A stretch of DNA of 46,347 bases from Sphaerospermopsis aphanizomenoides BCCUSP55 (GTDB taxonomy: Bacteria; Cyanobacteriota; Cyanobacteriia; Cyanobacteriales; Nostocaceae), in the NCBI RefSeq assembly GCF_001586785.1, contig NZ_LUFH02000047.1, positions 1 to 46,347 of the forward strand. The letters run 5' to 3'. Under the pieces are notes generated by a model that was given only the letters and a program-made list of their open reading frames with translations, was not told where the DNA came from and did no database searches. Positions 9,492 to 18,950 of the stretch are shown here, in pieces. The position numbers were made by a program, and so were the translations under genes. Numbering within the stretch: the first letter of the stretch is position 1; every line of letters starts with the position of its first letter.

Positions 9492-9935
9492 ATGGAGAAA
9501 TCAATTATTCAGTTAGTTGACGAGTTATCAACTGATAATATTACCGTCAAAGTTTTAAAGGCTGTTGATTATGTAGCCCCAAGTCAATGGAACAATTTGG
9601 TAGGCTTTGACAATAGTATCCGCGCTATTACCGGAGAAACTGATGCCAAGGTAATCCAAAAAATTCGGGAGCGTGCTGTTGTTTTGTATCACGATCCTCA
9701 ACAGGGCTACCAGAGTGCAATTAAACTTTATCAAACAGTTGATAAAGCAGACACAGCTATGGCAACTGCGGCTTTGGCAAACAAAGTGGGTGTAAAAGTG
9801 AAAGTTTGGGATGAGGACAATGAAGAGTGGTACTCTGCAAATATCAATAAAATTCAGGGTCAACAATACTTTGTCAAGTATATTGGTTATGACTCATCCT
9901 ATGACGAATGGGTTGATTTAGATGATATTTGCTAA
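9492..9935 (+). CDS. Protein with C-terminal Tudor-knot/chromo-like domain
   Basis: A 147-residue soluble protein. The last 50 residues read like a Tudor-knot or chromo-barrel: KVKVWDEDNEEWYSA, then VKYIGYDSSYDEWV and an acidic end. This is the conserved pattern of a basic first strand, W-Y aromatic pair, YxGYxxxxDEWV. In eukaryotes such domains bind RNA or modified histone tails; their bacterial roles are poorly known. The N-terminal 95 residues are mixed helix with no family I recognise, and are lysine/glutamine-rich. It stands alone with long non-coding DNA on both sides. The ATG at 9492 is the only good start. Domain call from pattern recognition; a function would be a guess. Confidence 0.75.
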   Translation: MEKSIIQLVDELSTDNITVKVLKAVDYVAPSQWNNLVGFDNSIRAITGETDAKVIQKIRERAVVLYHDPQQGYQSAIKLYQTVDKADTAMATAALANKVGVKVKVWDEDNEEWYSANINKIQGQQYFVKYIGYDSSYDEWVDLDDIC

Positions 9936-9940
9936 TATGG

Positions 9941-9979
9941 CAGGTGACAGGTGACAGGTGACAGGTGACAGGTGACAGG
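9941..9979. repeat. GGTGACA heptamer tandem repeat
   Basis: Five head-to-tail copies of CAGGTGA right after the Tudor-knot gene stop. The same unit recurs at 18845-18861, 21485-21528 and 39203-39219. Confidence 0.85.
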
Positions 9980-9985
9980 GAAGAA

Positions 9986-10047
9986 AATTTTAGATTTTAG
10001 ATTTTAGATTGAAGTTGCTCAAAACAATCCAAAATCCAAAATCCAAA
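9986..10047. repeat. ATTTTAGATT...CCAAAATCC dispersed repeat, copy A
   Basis: ATTTTAGATT units, a spacer GAAGTTGCTCAAAACA, then ATCCAAAATCC units. A copy in opposite orientation lies at 13672-13739. The two arms can pair weakly into a hairpin. Confidence 0.65.
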
Positions 10048-10083
10048 ATAAAGAACTCCCTGTTCCCTGTTCCCTCTCCCAAA

Positions 10084-10113
10084 TATAAAATTTATTTTGC
10101 ACGACTACTTATT
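10084..10113. repeat. 30-bp dispersed repeat, copy A
   Basis: A 30-nt block containing ATTTTGCACGACTACTTATT is found exactly, in reverse orientation, at 24855-24884. Both copies sit a short way after a plus-strand gene of unusual type. Confidence 0.75.
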
Positions 10114-10205
10114 TTCTGAGATATGAACGTTTTGTGTGAGTTTTGTACTGCACATAAGAATATTTCTTATATACCCCTATAATGCTTTTTAACCTACCTG
10201 CCATA

Positions 10206-11183
10206 TCACAATAAATTTACACCTGCTCTTAAATGAGGACTTAATAAAATCCGCCAAGATTTGAGTTTTTTAATATAATCCATTTTGCAAGTAGTTTGTC
10301 TTTGTGGCGGGATACCGATTTTTTCTACTAAAACATTATATTCTTCAGGATTTTTACCATAAACCAAACAAATAATATTATAAAATCTCTGATAATTTAA
10401 AGAATGTTCATCCCAAAAAGATAAATCTTTACTCACATATTGTATTTCCCGGTTTCCGGACAATCCAAACTGAAGTGCAGACGCTAAAGCCGCATATTCT
10501 TGTCCTAATTCTGATAAAACAATTGTCGAAAATTCATCTACAGTATCTTCTTCTTTGCCAGTTACGGGTAAATCCAATTCTTCGATGAGTGTATGACCTA
10601 ATTCATGAAAAAAAGTAAAAACGATTGTTCCTGCTACCTGACGATTAATTTTATTGATGAATTCTGATTGATTGATATTAGATTTTTTGGATTTATAAGA
10701 ATTCCGACACACTTCTTTAAATCTCTCCATCAATTCATAGCAGATAGTAATACTCTGCTCAGAAGGTTTATCATAAGCGTTTACAGAACCACAATCACCC
10801 AAATTAATTTTGATATCATTGTGCATAATTACAATTTGGTTGAGCTTTTGTGATATTTTTTCAAATGACTTATATTTTTTAAATCTTTCTTTTCTTAGGA
10901 TAGATTTTTTTCGTTGTAAAGTAGCATAAACAACTTTAAATTTACCTTTGGCTTCTACACTACTATTGATGATTATATTACTATTAATAATAGTATCAAC
11001 AGAATTTAAATGATTTTGGTTAAAAGAAAGATTTATAAAAAGAAAAATTAACCCTACAGTCAGAATACTGGATACGAGGAAAATGCTTAATTTTAAACGA
11101 ATTGATTGTAAGTATTTCAAAAAATTAAATATGTCAAACATACTTTGGAGTAGACGATATTTAAGAAAGCAAAGATTAGACAA
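10206..11183 (-). CDS. Membrane-anchored DUF4344-type putative metallopeptidase
   Basis: Up to 325 residues. An N-terminal hydrophobic stretch (about 32-54) should anchor it in the membrane with the rest outside the cytoplasm. The zinc motif HELGH (193-197) lies in FTFFHELGHTLIEELDLP, followed by a downstream acidic segment EDTVDEFST that likely supplies the third ligand, as in DUF4344 proteins. Four or five cysteines in the central part could form disulfides. Two starts are possible: Met1, or Met15 (11141), which gives a shorter cytoplasmic leader; neither has a strong ribosome site. It lies about 400 nt of repeats downstream of the MoxR gene, so co-transcription is uncertain. Substrate unknown. 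Confidence 0.8.
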   Translation of the reverse strand: MSNLCFLKYRLLQSMFDIFNFLKYLQSIRLKLSIFLVSSILTVGLIFLFINLSFNQNHLNSVDTIINSNIIINSSVEAKGKFKVVYATLQRKKSILRKERFKKYKSFEKISQKLNQIVIMHNDIKINLGDCGSVNAYDKPSEQSITICYELMERFKEVCRNSYKSKKSNINQSEFINKINRQVAGTIVFTFFHELGHTLIEELDLPVTGKEEDTVDEFSTIVLSELGQEYAALASALQFGLSGNREIQYVSKDLSFWDEHSLNYQRFYNIICLVYGKNPEEYNVLVEKIGIPPQRQTTCKMDYIKKLKSWRILLSPHLRAGVNLL

Positions 11184-11585
11184 TGTACCAAGATTAAATA
11201 TTTAATTTAGTTTATTTGGTTAAAATGACTTATTGCATAACAAAAAAAGCCAGCAAAGAATAGCTTCTGCACTGACAGTAATATCAGGTTCAAATGATGT
11301 TGAATTTACAACTTTATTCTCTTTCTTTAGGAGGATGATAATAAACTAAACTCTAGCAATATTTTTGTCAACTTTTATAGCAGGAAACAGACAGAACCCA
11401 TGAGGTTGAATAAATTTTCCCCATGTAAGCTGTGAGACATTTAATGTAAGAATTCAGGAGTCAGGAGTCATAAGAAGCAGGGGTGCGGGGTGCAGGGGAG
11501 AAGAGTTATCCTCCTTGCTTCCTGCTCCCTGCTCCTTGCTCCTTGCTCCTTGTCCTCTTCACTGTCACCTGTCACTGGCTATACC
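11184..11585. other. Intergenic repeat-rich gap
   Basis: About 400 nt without a gene. Holds a CAGGAGT run (about 11454-11472) and a purine/pyrimidine strand-biased CTCCTTGCTCCTTG run (about 11518-11552). No RNA gene or promoter recognised. Confidence 0.55.
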
Positions 11586-12542
11586 TTATCTCGGAACTGG
11601 AACTTGACCAATTACCGCTGCAATTACAGAATCAATTTGTAACCCATCTAACATTGCTTCTGGTTTCAACAACAGACGATGACGTAACAGTGGTGAAGCC
11701 ACTGCTTTGACATCATCAGGTGTCACAAAATCTCTACCAGCTAACCAAGCCGATGCTTGAGAAGTCTGTAACCAAGCACCAGCAGCGCGAGGAGATGCAC
11801 CTAAAGCTAAATCAGGATATTGGCGTGATTTTCTCACTAATTCCAACAGATAATCAACTATTGCTTCAGAAATCTTGACTTGTTTAACTGCTTGTCTGGC
11901 CTGTAAAATATCATTTACTGTCGTTATTGGCTTTAATTTGGCAATATCTAATCGTCTAGCTGCAAAACCCGCTTGACGATTAAGTAACATTTGCTTTTCT
12001 GCGGCTTGATCTGGATAATCTACAACTAATTTAAATAAAAAGCGATCTAATTGTGCTTCTGGTAAAGGATACGTGCCTTCAAATTCTAGAGGGTTTTGTG
12101 TGGCAATTACCCAAAATAAATCTGGTAATGGTAGGCTTTCTCCATCTAGAGTAACTTGCATTTCTTCCATTGCTTCCAGCAATGCGGCTTGGGTTTTGGG
12201 GGGAGTACGATTAATTTCATCAGCCAACAGCATTTCTGTAAAGACTGGCCCTTTTTTGAGGGTGAAATCGCGGCTATTTAAATCAAAAATATTTGTCCCT
12301 GTAATATCTGAGGGTAAAACATCTGGTGTCAGTTGAAGGCGGCGAAAATCTGCTTGAATCAACTGTGCTAAAACTTTAACTAAGAGTGTTTTACCAGTTC
12401 CTGGTACTCCTTCTAAAATTATGTGTCCACCTGCTAATAATGCTATTAGCAATTGTTTTACAAGATGGGATTGTCCTACAACTATTTTATTGAGTTCTTG
12501 TCCAAGACTAATCAATACGGGATGTGCTGCATTCATATACAA
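11586..12542 (-). CDS. MoxR-family AAA+ ATPase
   Basis: A 318-residue AAA+ chaperone-like ATPase. Walker A GVPGTGKT, Walker B LLADEINRTPPKTQ, sensor-1 WVIATQNP and the MoxR lid with SPRA are all present. MoxR ATPases act with von Willebrand and transglutaminase-like partners in assembly of complexes or metal insertion. It follows the DUF4350 and DUF4129 genes in the same direction with a 28-nt gap, the usual arrangement of this cluster. The DUF58 (vWA-like) member that commonly accompanies MoxR is not seen next to it. Start may be Met3 (12536). Family call is firm; the client is unknown. Confidence 0.93.
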   Translation of the reverse strand: MYMNAAHPVLISLGQELNKIVVGQSHLVKQLLIALLAGGHIILEGVPGTGKTLLVKVLAQLIQADFRRLQLTPDVLPSDITGTNIFDLNSRDFTLKKGPVFTEMLLADEINRTPPKTQAALLEAMEEMQVTLDGESLPLPDLFWVIATQNPLEFEGTYPLPEAQLDRFLFKLVVDYPDQAAEKQMLLNRQAGFAARRLDIAKLKPITTVNDILQARQAVKQVKISEAIVDYLLELVRKSRQYPDLALGASPRAAGAWLQTSQASAWLAGRDFVTPDDVKAVASPLLRHRLLLKPEAMLDGLQIDSVIAAVIGQVPVPR

Positions 12543-12570
12543 AAATTTTTTAAATGTTAATTGACAATTG

Positions 12571-13656
12571 TCAATTTTTAATTTCCCTGAGTATACGCCA
12601 TTTTCCTAACCAACTTAACAGTTCTTTTTCACTGATACGGTGTTTGGTTGCTTGTAGTTTTAATACTGCATCTAATTCGGCTGCACTCATACCTGTTTTC
12701 TCTGCCCAAGCTTTGAGTAAAACTTGATTTTCTAAGGGTCTTTGACCCAAACCCAACGCTTGTTGAAGTTGAAGTTGTTCTTGTTTACCCACCATTTCTA
12801 GTACAAAGTCGGTAGAGTCTGCTTTCTGTAATACTCCTGCTAATGCTTGGATATAAGCTTGACTGTTATCTAGAACTGGTGTTTCTAAAGTGATGGGTTT
12901 ACCGAAACGACGATTTTGAGCCACAATTATGACTAAGAGGAGGACAGTGGCCTGTAGTAGTGCTGGGAATAAAGGAGTTTTCGCAAAGTAACTTAATAAA
13001 TCTCCTTCTCCTTCCTGTTGTCTGACATCAGCATCTTTGTAACCGTGAATATATTCATCTACGAAGATTTTATGTTGATCTTTGGTCACTAAATCAGCTA
13101 AATAGGCTAAATTTGCTTCATCTTGATAAGCGTTAGCAGCTAAATAGGGTGTAGTTGCCCAAATAACTTTGCCTTTGCCGTATTTATTTTCCCAAACAAC
13201 AGCACCAAAGCGATCGCCTAACACAACTTGTTCCGACTGCGATTTTTGATGTCTTCGGCTAGTATCAATTTTAATATCCCCAAGAGATGATTTTTGATTG
13301 GTGCTAAATTCTGCTGCTGTTGCTGGTCGTTGTACACCCAAAACTACTAATGTATTGCCTGTTTTTACCCATTCCTCTTGTTCTTGATATAACAATGATG
13401 TTTGATTTTGGCTATTAACTTGGATCAAAGTTACAGGTTGTTTTTCTGCTTTCAGTTCACTAACAGGCTTTTGCCAGCGTTGGATATTTGCTCCTTGAGC
13501 TTGCATAAAAGCATACCAAGCACCATAGCCTTCAGGTGCGCGATTATAAGTAGAACCATGATTGATTTTACTACTGGGAGCAACTATTAAACTCAGTAAA
13601 ATCATCACTGCTAGAGCGATCGCACCTAGCCAAATCACACGGTTACGTTGTTTCAT
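12571..13656 (-). CDS. DUF4350 membrane protein
   Basis: A 361-residue protein. One transmembrane helix near the N-terminus (about 8-27), then an extracytoplasmic domain beginning NRAPEGYGAWYAFMQ typical of DUF4350 (a GATase-like fold without catalytic residues), a second transmembrane helix (about 232-250, LLQATVLLLVIIVAQ), and a cytoplasmic helical tail. It lies between the DUF4129 gene and moxR on the same strand. The three are usually a functional unit in bacteria and may form an envelope complex. Biochemical role not established. Confidence 0.85.
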   Translation of the reverse strand: MKQRNRVIWLGAIALAVMILLSLIVAPSSKINHGSTYNRAPEGYGAWYAFMQAQGANIQRWQKPVSELKAEKQPVTLIQVNSQNQTSLLYQEQEEWVKTGNTLVVLGVQRPATAAEFSTNQKSSLGDIKIDTSRRHQKSQSEQVVLGDRFGAVVWENKYGKGKVIWATTPYLAANAYQDEANLAYLADLVTKDQHKIFVDEYIHGYKDADVRQQEGEGDLLSYFAKTPLFPALLQATVLLLVIIVAQNRRFGKPITLETPVLDNSQAYIQALAGVLQKADSTDFVLEMVGKQEQLQLQQALGLGQRPLENQVLLKAWAEKTGMSAAELDAVLKLQATKHRISEKELLSWLGKWRILREIKN

Positions 13657-13671
13657 GAGTATGGGGTGTTC

Positions 13672-13739
13672 TTAATTTTGGATTTTGGATTTTAGATTTT
13701 GGATTGTTTTGAGCTACTTCAATCTAAAATCTCCAATTT
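13672..13739. repeat. ATTTTAGATT...CCAAAATCC dispersed repeat, copy B
   Basis: Reverse-orientation relative of the element at 9986-10047: GGATTTTGGATTTTAGATTT, spacer GTTTTGAGCTACTTC, then AATCTAAAATCT. It fills the gap between the DUF4350 and DUF4129 genes. Confidence 0.65.
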
Positions 13740-13760
13740 TCTTCCCTATTCCCTTGCTCA

Positions 13761-14369
13761 TTAAGAATTAAAAAGTTCTTGATAAGCTTGCCGACACTGT
13801 TGATAATTTTCTGCCAAGATATTGGCATTACCAAAGCATAATTGTTCATGGGTAGTAATTAAAGTTTCATAAGGTTGAATGGGAGTGACGGCAGAAGTTA
13901 ATAATTGCAGATATTCTCCATCTGTGCGGCTCGGTTGTTGTGGTGCGATCGCTTTTTCATGTAATTGTTGTAATGTTGCTAAATATAAAAAACGGCAAGC
14001 TTCACGGTAGTTGCTCTGTTGATATAATTCCTGTGCCTTTGTTAACAAAAATTGAATGGATGTCTCACGGGTGGGAATTTGAGAATCAGCTATATGTGAG
14101 TTAGTAATTTTCATTAGCCAAGAATAGATATAAGGATTAAATTCTTGCCATAATCGCCAACCGACCCAAGCCACAAATAAACCCAGTATCAGCCAAGACA
14201 ATATTTGTATCAACTCAATTACCCAAGGACTAATTGACCATTCAGGAGCTATCCTGGACAGACTTTTGATGAAGCGGTAATACTGGTAATCAAACCATTC
14301 TCCTATTTGTTGCTGCCACAAATAAGACTGCCATTCCCAACTTGTTTTTTCAAAAGCATCTGTAGACAT
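13761..14369 (-). CDS. DUF4129 membrane protein
   Basis: A 202-residue protein with one strong transmembrane helix (about 45-70, LIQILSWLILGLFVAWVGWR) and a cytoplasmic C-terminal domain with the DUF4129 features: a helical segment ACRFLYLATLQQLHEK and the closing YETLITTHEQLCFG...CRQAYQELF. It is first in the minus-strand run with DUF4350 and moxR. In transglutaminase-family envelope proteins the same domain is fused to the C-terminus, which supports a shared envelope role with MoxR. A gap of about 100 nt of repeat separates it from the next gene. Confidence 0.82.
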   Translation of the reverse strand: MSTDAFEKTSWEWQSYLWQQQIGEWFDYQYYRFIKSLSRIAPEWSISPWVIELIQILSWLILGLFVAWVGWRLWQEFNPYIYSWLMKITNSHIADSQIPTRETSIQFLLTKAQELYQQSNYREACRFLYLATLQQLHEKAIAPQQPSRTDGEYLQLLTSAVTPIQPYETLITTHEQLCFGNANILAENYQQCRQAYQELFNS

Positions 14370-14623
14370 AATTCGTAATTATTAATTTTCTCCTCTGCTC
14401 CTCTGCCCCCTGCCTCCTACTCCCTAGCCCTCAAAACAATGAGATATTTTTTTAGTTGTAAGTTCCAGTAGGCGAAGTTGAGACTCTTTGCCATATCATG
14501 GCGAAGATTCTTCATTCTAAGACCCAACTTGCTCAAACAAGATTTCTCCAGCATGAGTAGAGGTCGAATCTTCTGAAGCGTTCGGATCTAATAAAATTTT
14601 ATATATAAGAGAGCAATTTTCAA

Positions 14624-15088
14624 ATGACCATTTACTTTTACAAAGTTTGGCAGCCCTATGGCTGTTTTTCTAATTTTTCTCCCCATCCCATCGAAATCCA
14701 GGGTACTTACTGGCTAACAGTTGAGCATTATTATCAAGCACAAAAGTTTGTTGGTAGTGAGGATGCAATGATTATACCCTTAATCCATGCGGCTGCTACC
14801 CCTGAAGAAGCCGCTGCTTTAGGACGCTGTAGTACAAGACAACTGCGAGATGACTGGGAGGTAGTCAAAACTGATGTGATGCGAGCAGCTGTACTCAAAA
14901 AATTTCTCACTCATCAGGAGATTCGAGAAGTTCTCTTGGTGACAGGTGATGAAGTTTTGGTGGAAAACTCTCCGACAGATTATTTTTGGGGTTGTGGTGC
15001 GGATAAAACTGGTCAGAATCATTTGGGCAAAATTCTGATGAGTGTGAGAGAAGAAATTCGTCACTTACTTTCTTTCCAGTTGTTTTAA
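14624..15088 (+). CDS. NADAR (YbiA-like) family protein
   Basis: A 154-residue single-domain protein. The NADAR signatures are visible: the N-terminal FSNFSPHPI, TVEHYYQAQKF, the CGADKTGQNHLGKILM end and the acidic WGCG segment. Family members are N-glycosidases acting on riboflavin intermediates or ADP-ribose groups; some remove ADP-ribose from guanine in toxin-antitoxin and antiphage settings. Full length for the family. It stands alone, with an apparent hairpin terminator just after its stop, and no ADP-ribosyltransferase is visible nearby, so a housekeeping damage-control role is as likely as immunity. Confidence 0.9.
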   Translation: MTIYFYKVWQPYGCFSNFSPHPIEIQGTYWLTVEHYYQAQKFVGSEDAMIIPLIHAAATPEEAAALGRCSTRQLRDDWEVVKTDVMRAAVLKKFLTHQEIREVLLVTGDEVLVENSPTDYFWGCGADKTGQNHLGKILMSVREEIRHLLSFQLF

Positions 15089-15094
15089 GTCGGC

Positions 15095-15119
15095 AAAGCC
15101 TGCCAAAGTACAGGCTTTT
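15095..15119 (+). terminator. Probable intrinsic terminator after NADAR gene
   Basis: AAAGCCTG (15095-15102) pairs with CAGGCTTT (15111-15118), an 8-bp stem with an 8-nt loop. The T-run is short (CTTTTG), 7 nt after the stop codon. Confidence 0.6.
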
Positions 15120-15120
15120 G

Positions 15121-15543
15121 AGGGTTAACTTTTGCTTATAAAAACTTGATATTTAATGCCTAGTCTGTCAGGCCACCTCAGTTCTTGAATTTTTTTACAA
15201 CATTTTGATATTTCTATACAAAAATTAATAAATACCACGGAAAGAACGTAAAATTATTTAAGCAAATCTACGAAAGACATACTAATGTTAATTGTAGGAA
15301 AATCATGATATGAGAACATAAAACTTTATAATTAATAGCTTATTTTAATGATAAAAACTGTTGGAAGCTGAAAAAATCAGGTATTTTTACGTAAAATATT
15401 AAATAAATCTGGATATAAAATTAGTTATACTGTATGGATAAGATGAAGTTTCATAAATAAAAGATAATAAATCCATTAGGTTTAATTGAAAACTTCACGT
15501 CAGGACAAGGGGTAAAAACCGATAGATAAGGCGAAGATTTATA
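15121..15543. other. AT-rich leader before the three-GAF kinase
   Basis: About 420 nt with no gene, no repeat family and no clear promoter seen. Strongly AT-rich. The last bases GATAAGGCGAAGATTTATA precede the kinase start without a strong ribosome site. Confidence 0.5.
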
Positions 15544-18267
15544 ATGACTTTTACCGATAAGCCAAAGAGGTTGCAGCAAATAGATCAGGAAACTTTACTG
15601 CACCGAATGATCAAACAGATTCGGCGATCGCTGGATTTTCAAGAAATATTAATAAATACCGTAACGGAAGTGCGTTCCTTTTTAGGAACAGATCGAGTCA
15701 AAATATATCGTTTTCATGCAGATGGCAGCGGTGAAGTCATTGCTGAATCTATTGATCAACAAAGTCTGCCGTCATTACTAGGACTTCATTTCCCTGCTAG
15801 TGACATTCCAGCATCTGCGAAGGAGATGTTTTTATTGGCAAGGCAACGCTCTATAGTAGATGTAACTCAGGGGACAATCGGGTTATCACCACTCAAGTCA
15901 GCAAAAGATGGCAAACCCTTACTCACAGAGAATATTTATTATCGGCAACTAGACCCGTGTCATATTCAATATCTAAAGGCGATGGGGGTACAGTCTTCTT
16001 TGGTAGTGCCAATTTTAGAATATGACCCAAAAGGAGAAGCAACCCAGCCAAAACTGTGGGGATTACTGGTATCTCATCACAGTGAAGCACGAACAATATT
16101 GAAACGAGAACTCAAAGTAGTACAGCAAATTGCTGATCAAGTGGCGATCGCCATTTCTCAAAGTAACCTCCTCAGTGAAGCTAGAGCCAAACAACAACGA
16201 GAAGCCATCATTAACCAAGTTGCAACCCTTTTACATCAACTACCAACAATCCAGCTACAAAAAGCACTAGAAACAACCATTGCATCTTTTAAAGGCGTAG
16301 GTGGCAGGTTATATATTGAACAAAGTAGAGAAATATATACCTATGGAGAACAACCACAACTAGATCCAGAACTAGAAAATAGTGTCTTGGAACAGCATCC
16401 TCTCTGGCAAAACTGGATAGCTGAGTATAACCCGGGTCAAATTTTGGCAATTCCCGACCTTTATAAACAACCAAATTTAAGAGTTTTAGCCCTGGTCTTT
16501 CAGCCTACTCAAATTCGGGGAGTGATGGTAATTCCCCTGCACTATCGTGAAAATTTCATTGGTGTATTAACCATTTTTCGTGCGGAATTGGATATTGAAA
16601 TCCTCTGGGCAGGAAGAACGGACAATAATAAGTATCAAGACTTACCGCGCCTTTCTTTTGAAGTTTGGAAAGAAGAAAGAAAAGGACTAGCACCTGCATG
16701 GACATCTGAAGACATATTATTAGCACAGGCTTTGTGTCATAACTTCTCAATGGCTATTCAGCAACAGCAAACACACCAAGAATTACAGATGTTGAATGCC
16801 AACCTAGAAATCAGAGTCCAGGAACAGACAGGAGAATTAGAAAAAACATTACTACTTACAAAGGCACTCAAGCAAATTACTGATCAGATTCGCAGCACCT
16901 TGGACTTGAATACCACCCTACAAACTATTGTCCGAGAAGTCCGTTCCCTGCTTAATTCCGACCGAGTGCTGATTTATAGATTAATGAATGAATCTGACGG
17001 TGAAGTGATTGTTGAGGAAAGCAATGGTAATTGGCTGTCAGTTTTGGGGCTAAAGTTATCATCAGAATGTTTTCCGGGAGAGTATGTCCAACTTTACATA
17101 GACGGCAGAGTTAGGGCAATTAACAATGTGGCCACAGATACGTTAAGTCCTTGCCATCGAGAATTGCTAGACAGTATGGCAGTGCAAGCCAACTTAATTG
17201 TACCCATCAAAATGGGAAACCAACTTTGGGGTTTATTAGTTGCCCACCAGTGTCAATCCCCCAGAATTTGGCAAGACGCAGAAATTGATTTATTACAACA
17301 GTTAGCAGACCAAGCGGCGATCGCTATTCAACAAGCCCAACTTTATGAACAAAGCTGTGCAGCAGAAGCGGAAGCCACAGCCAAAGCCGCGCAATTAGAG
17401 CATACACTTCATCAACTCCAAGAAACCCAAGCTAAATTAATTCAAACGGAAAAAATGTCCGGTTTAGGACAGTTAGTAGCCGGTATAGCCCACGAAATCA
17501 ACAATCCTGTTAACTTTATCTATGGCAACCTCTGTCATGCCAGCAACTATACAGAAGATTTGCTCAAGCTTTTACAACTTTACCAGTCCCAATATCCCAA
17601 CCCCAGCAGCGAAATTCGTGCCACTCTTGAAGCCATAGACTTTAATTTTGTGGTACAAGACCTACCAAAAATCATGTCATCAATGAAATTAGGATCTGAT
17701 CGGATTCGGTCTATTGTCTTGTCACTACGTAATTTTTCCCGCCTGGATGAAGCTGAGAACAAGCGTGTTGATTTGCATGAAGGCATTGATAACACCTTAT
17801 TGATTTTGCAACATCGACTCAAGCCACACGGTCATTTTCCCGGTATTGAAGTTATCAAAGACTATGGGGACTTACCAAAAGTAGAATGCTATGCCGGACA
17901 AATGAATCAAGTATTTATGAATGTGATTAGCAATGCTATTGATATTTTAACTGATGAGATAGAAGCTAGACCTGATTCTGACCATACCAAACCTTCACCT
18001 ATTATTCGTATTTCCACCAGAGTTTCTGTATACAATTCCTATCTCCTCATCAGCATTGCCGATAATGGGCCTGGTATGAGCGAAGAAGTGAAAAAGCGAA
18101 TTTTTGACCCCTTTTTTACAACTAAACCCGTAGGTAAAGGTACAGGATTAGGGTTAGCCATTAGCTACCAAATTGTTGTAGAAAAACACGGTGGATTGAT
18201 GGAGTGCATATCACAACCAGGGAAAGGCACAGAGTTCTGGATAGAAATTCCTCTGAAACGAGGATAA
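15544..18267 (+). CDS. Cyanobacteriochrome-like three-GAF histidine kinase
   Basis: A 907-residue cytoplasmic kinase. GAF1 (about 20-215) has the phytochrome-type PASDIP motif and a Cys-His pair at C139/H140 (LDPCHIQYL), the usual bilin attachment site of cyanobacteriochromes. GAF2 (about 220-415) has no such pair. After a coiled coil, GAF3 (about 435-620) again has a Cys-His pair (LSPCHRELL). A second coiled coil leads to the kinase: H-box [10 protein letters not shown] (H650), N-box [11 protein letters not shown]1 DNGPGM, F-box [10 protein letters not shown]2 GKGTGLGLA. The phosphoacceptor region resembles the HisKA group with a long insert before the N-box. No membrane segment and no receiver domain; no adjacent regulator, so its partner is elsewhere. 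Bilin binding by GAF1 is likely, by GAF3 less sure. Confidence 0.88.
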   Translation: MTFTDKPKRLQQIDQETLLHRMIKQIRRSLDFQEILINTVTEVRSFLGTDRVKIYRFHADGSGEVIAESIDQQSLPSLLGLHFPASDIPASAKEMFLLARQRSIVDVTQGTIGLSPLKSAKDGKPLLTENIYYRQLDPCHIQYLKAMGVQSSLVVPILEYDPKGEATQPKLWGLLVSHHSEARTILKRELKVVQQIADQVAIAISQSNLLSEARAKQQREAIINQVATLLHQLPTIQLQKALETTIASFKGVGGRLYIEQSREIYTYGEQPQLDPELENSVLEQHPLWQNWIAEYNPGQILAIPDLYKQPNLRVLALVFQPTQIRGVMVIPLHYRENFIGVLTIFRAELDIEILWAGRTDNNKYQDLPRLSFEVWKEERKGLAPAWTSEDILLAQALCHNFSMAIQQQQTHQELQMLNANLEIRVQEQTGELEKTLLLTKALKQITDQIRSTLDLNTTLQTIVREVRSLLNSDRVLIYRLMNESDGEVIVEESNGNWLSVLGLKLSSECFPGEYVQLYIDGRVRAINNVATDTLSPCHRELLDSMAVQANLIVPIKMGNQLWGLLVAHQCQSPRIWQDAEIDLLQQLADQAAIAIQQAQLYEQSCAAEAEATAKAAQLEHTLHQLQETQAKLIQTEKMSGLGQLVAGIAHEINNPVNFIYGNLCHASNYTEDLLKLLQLYQSQYPNPSSEIRATLEAIDFNFVVQDLPKIMSSMKLGSDRIRSIVLSLRNFSRLDEAENKRVDLHEGIDNTLLILQHRLKPHGHFPGIEVIKDYGDLPKVECYAGQMNQVFMNVISNAIDILTDEIEARPDSDHTKPSPIIRISTRVSVYNSYLLISIADNGPGMSEEVKKRIFDPFFTTKPVGKGTGLGLAISYQIVVEKHGGLMECISQPGKGTEFWIEIPLKRG

Positions 18268-18950
18268 GAAGGAGTTCAGGAACATGGCTTACGCCCAGCT
18301 TTGCTATCAGTAGGAAGAATTAGTTTTTTCATCCACGCCACACCCCACACTTCTACAAGCAAAAGGCAGTAAATTGCTGTATGTTTTCAAAACTTAAAAT
18401 ATTATGAGTAATTACTATCTCAATTCCCTCAACTATAAACATTTACCATTTGAAGGTTGAAGGTGTTAATGAAGATATTTCCTCAATTTTTCTTTACCAT
18501 AAAAGTAAAGTTTAATTGCAAATATATCCAACTAAATTTAGAGGTGCTATCTTAATAATTGAAGCTAAAGAAAAAAGCTTCCCTGGCAGATCAAACAGCT
18601 AGAGTGAAAATGTAGTAAGAGGTTAAAACGCTGTTAAATTCCTATCTGTCTCGCAGTCGAAAAACCGCAACACCCAACGCGAACGCTTATATTCCCTCAT
18701 ATTATTGAGAATCAGGGGGCAATGTAACTGGTTTTCACTCCTTGTTGATCAAGGTGATGAAAGGAAGTACATCCCTGGCTAGAATCAACAAGGGGAGGGA
18801 GAAACCAGCTAGTAGATGTTGGGTGTTGTTGTTTTTGGCAATAGGTGACAGGTGACAGGTAAGAAGAAATAGGGTGATCAGCTGATAACTGAGCTAATGC
18901 GTAAGTTTGTACTACAATTGAATAGAAAAAGACAGTTTAAATAGCGATTT
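18268..18950. other. Long intergenic region containing a structured element
   Basis: 680 nt without a protein gene. It starts with a degenerate GGCTTACGCC repeat (18281-18300), continues as AT-rich DNA, contains the candidate structured RNA at 18669-18836, and a short GGTGACA run at 18845-18861. Confidence 0.6.
18669..18836 (+). ncRNA. Candidate 6S-like structured RNA
   Basis: A rod-shaped fold is visible directly. Outer stem CAACACCCAAC (18669-18679) pairs perfectly with GTTGGGTGTTG (18818-18828). An open central region follows, with a small hairpin on its 5' side (CTCA/TGAG). Then CTGGTTT (18728-18734) pairs with AAACCAG (18802-18808), CCTTGTTGAT (18740-18749) with ATCAACAAGG (18784-18793), and GATG with CATC near the tip. 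The T-rich TTGTTTTT follows the outer stem. Length (about 160-170 nt) and closing stem-bubble-apical stem layout resemble 6S RNA, which binds RNA polymerase holoenzyme. The plus-strand assignment rests on the T-rich tail. It could be another structured RNA. Confidence 0.5.

Noticed and set aside
18669-18836. SRP RNA or tmRNA
   Set aside because: GGAAG-like bases occur near the tip, but the SRP tetraloop context and tmRNA tRNA-like ends are absent.
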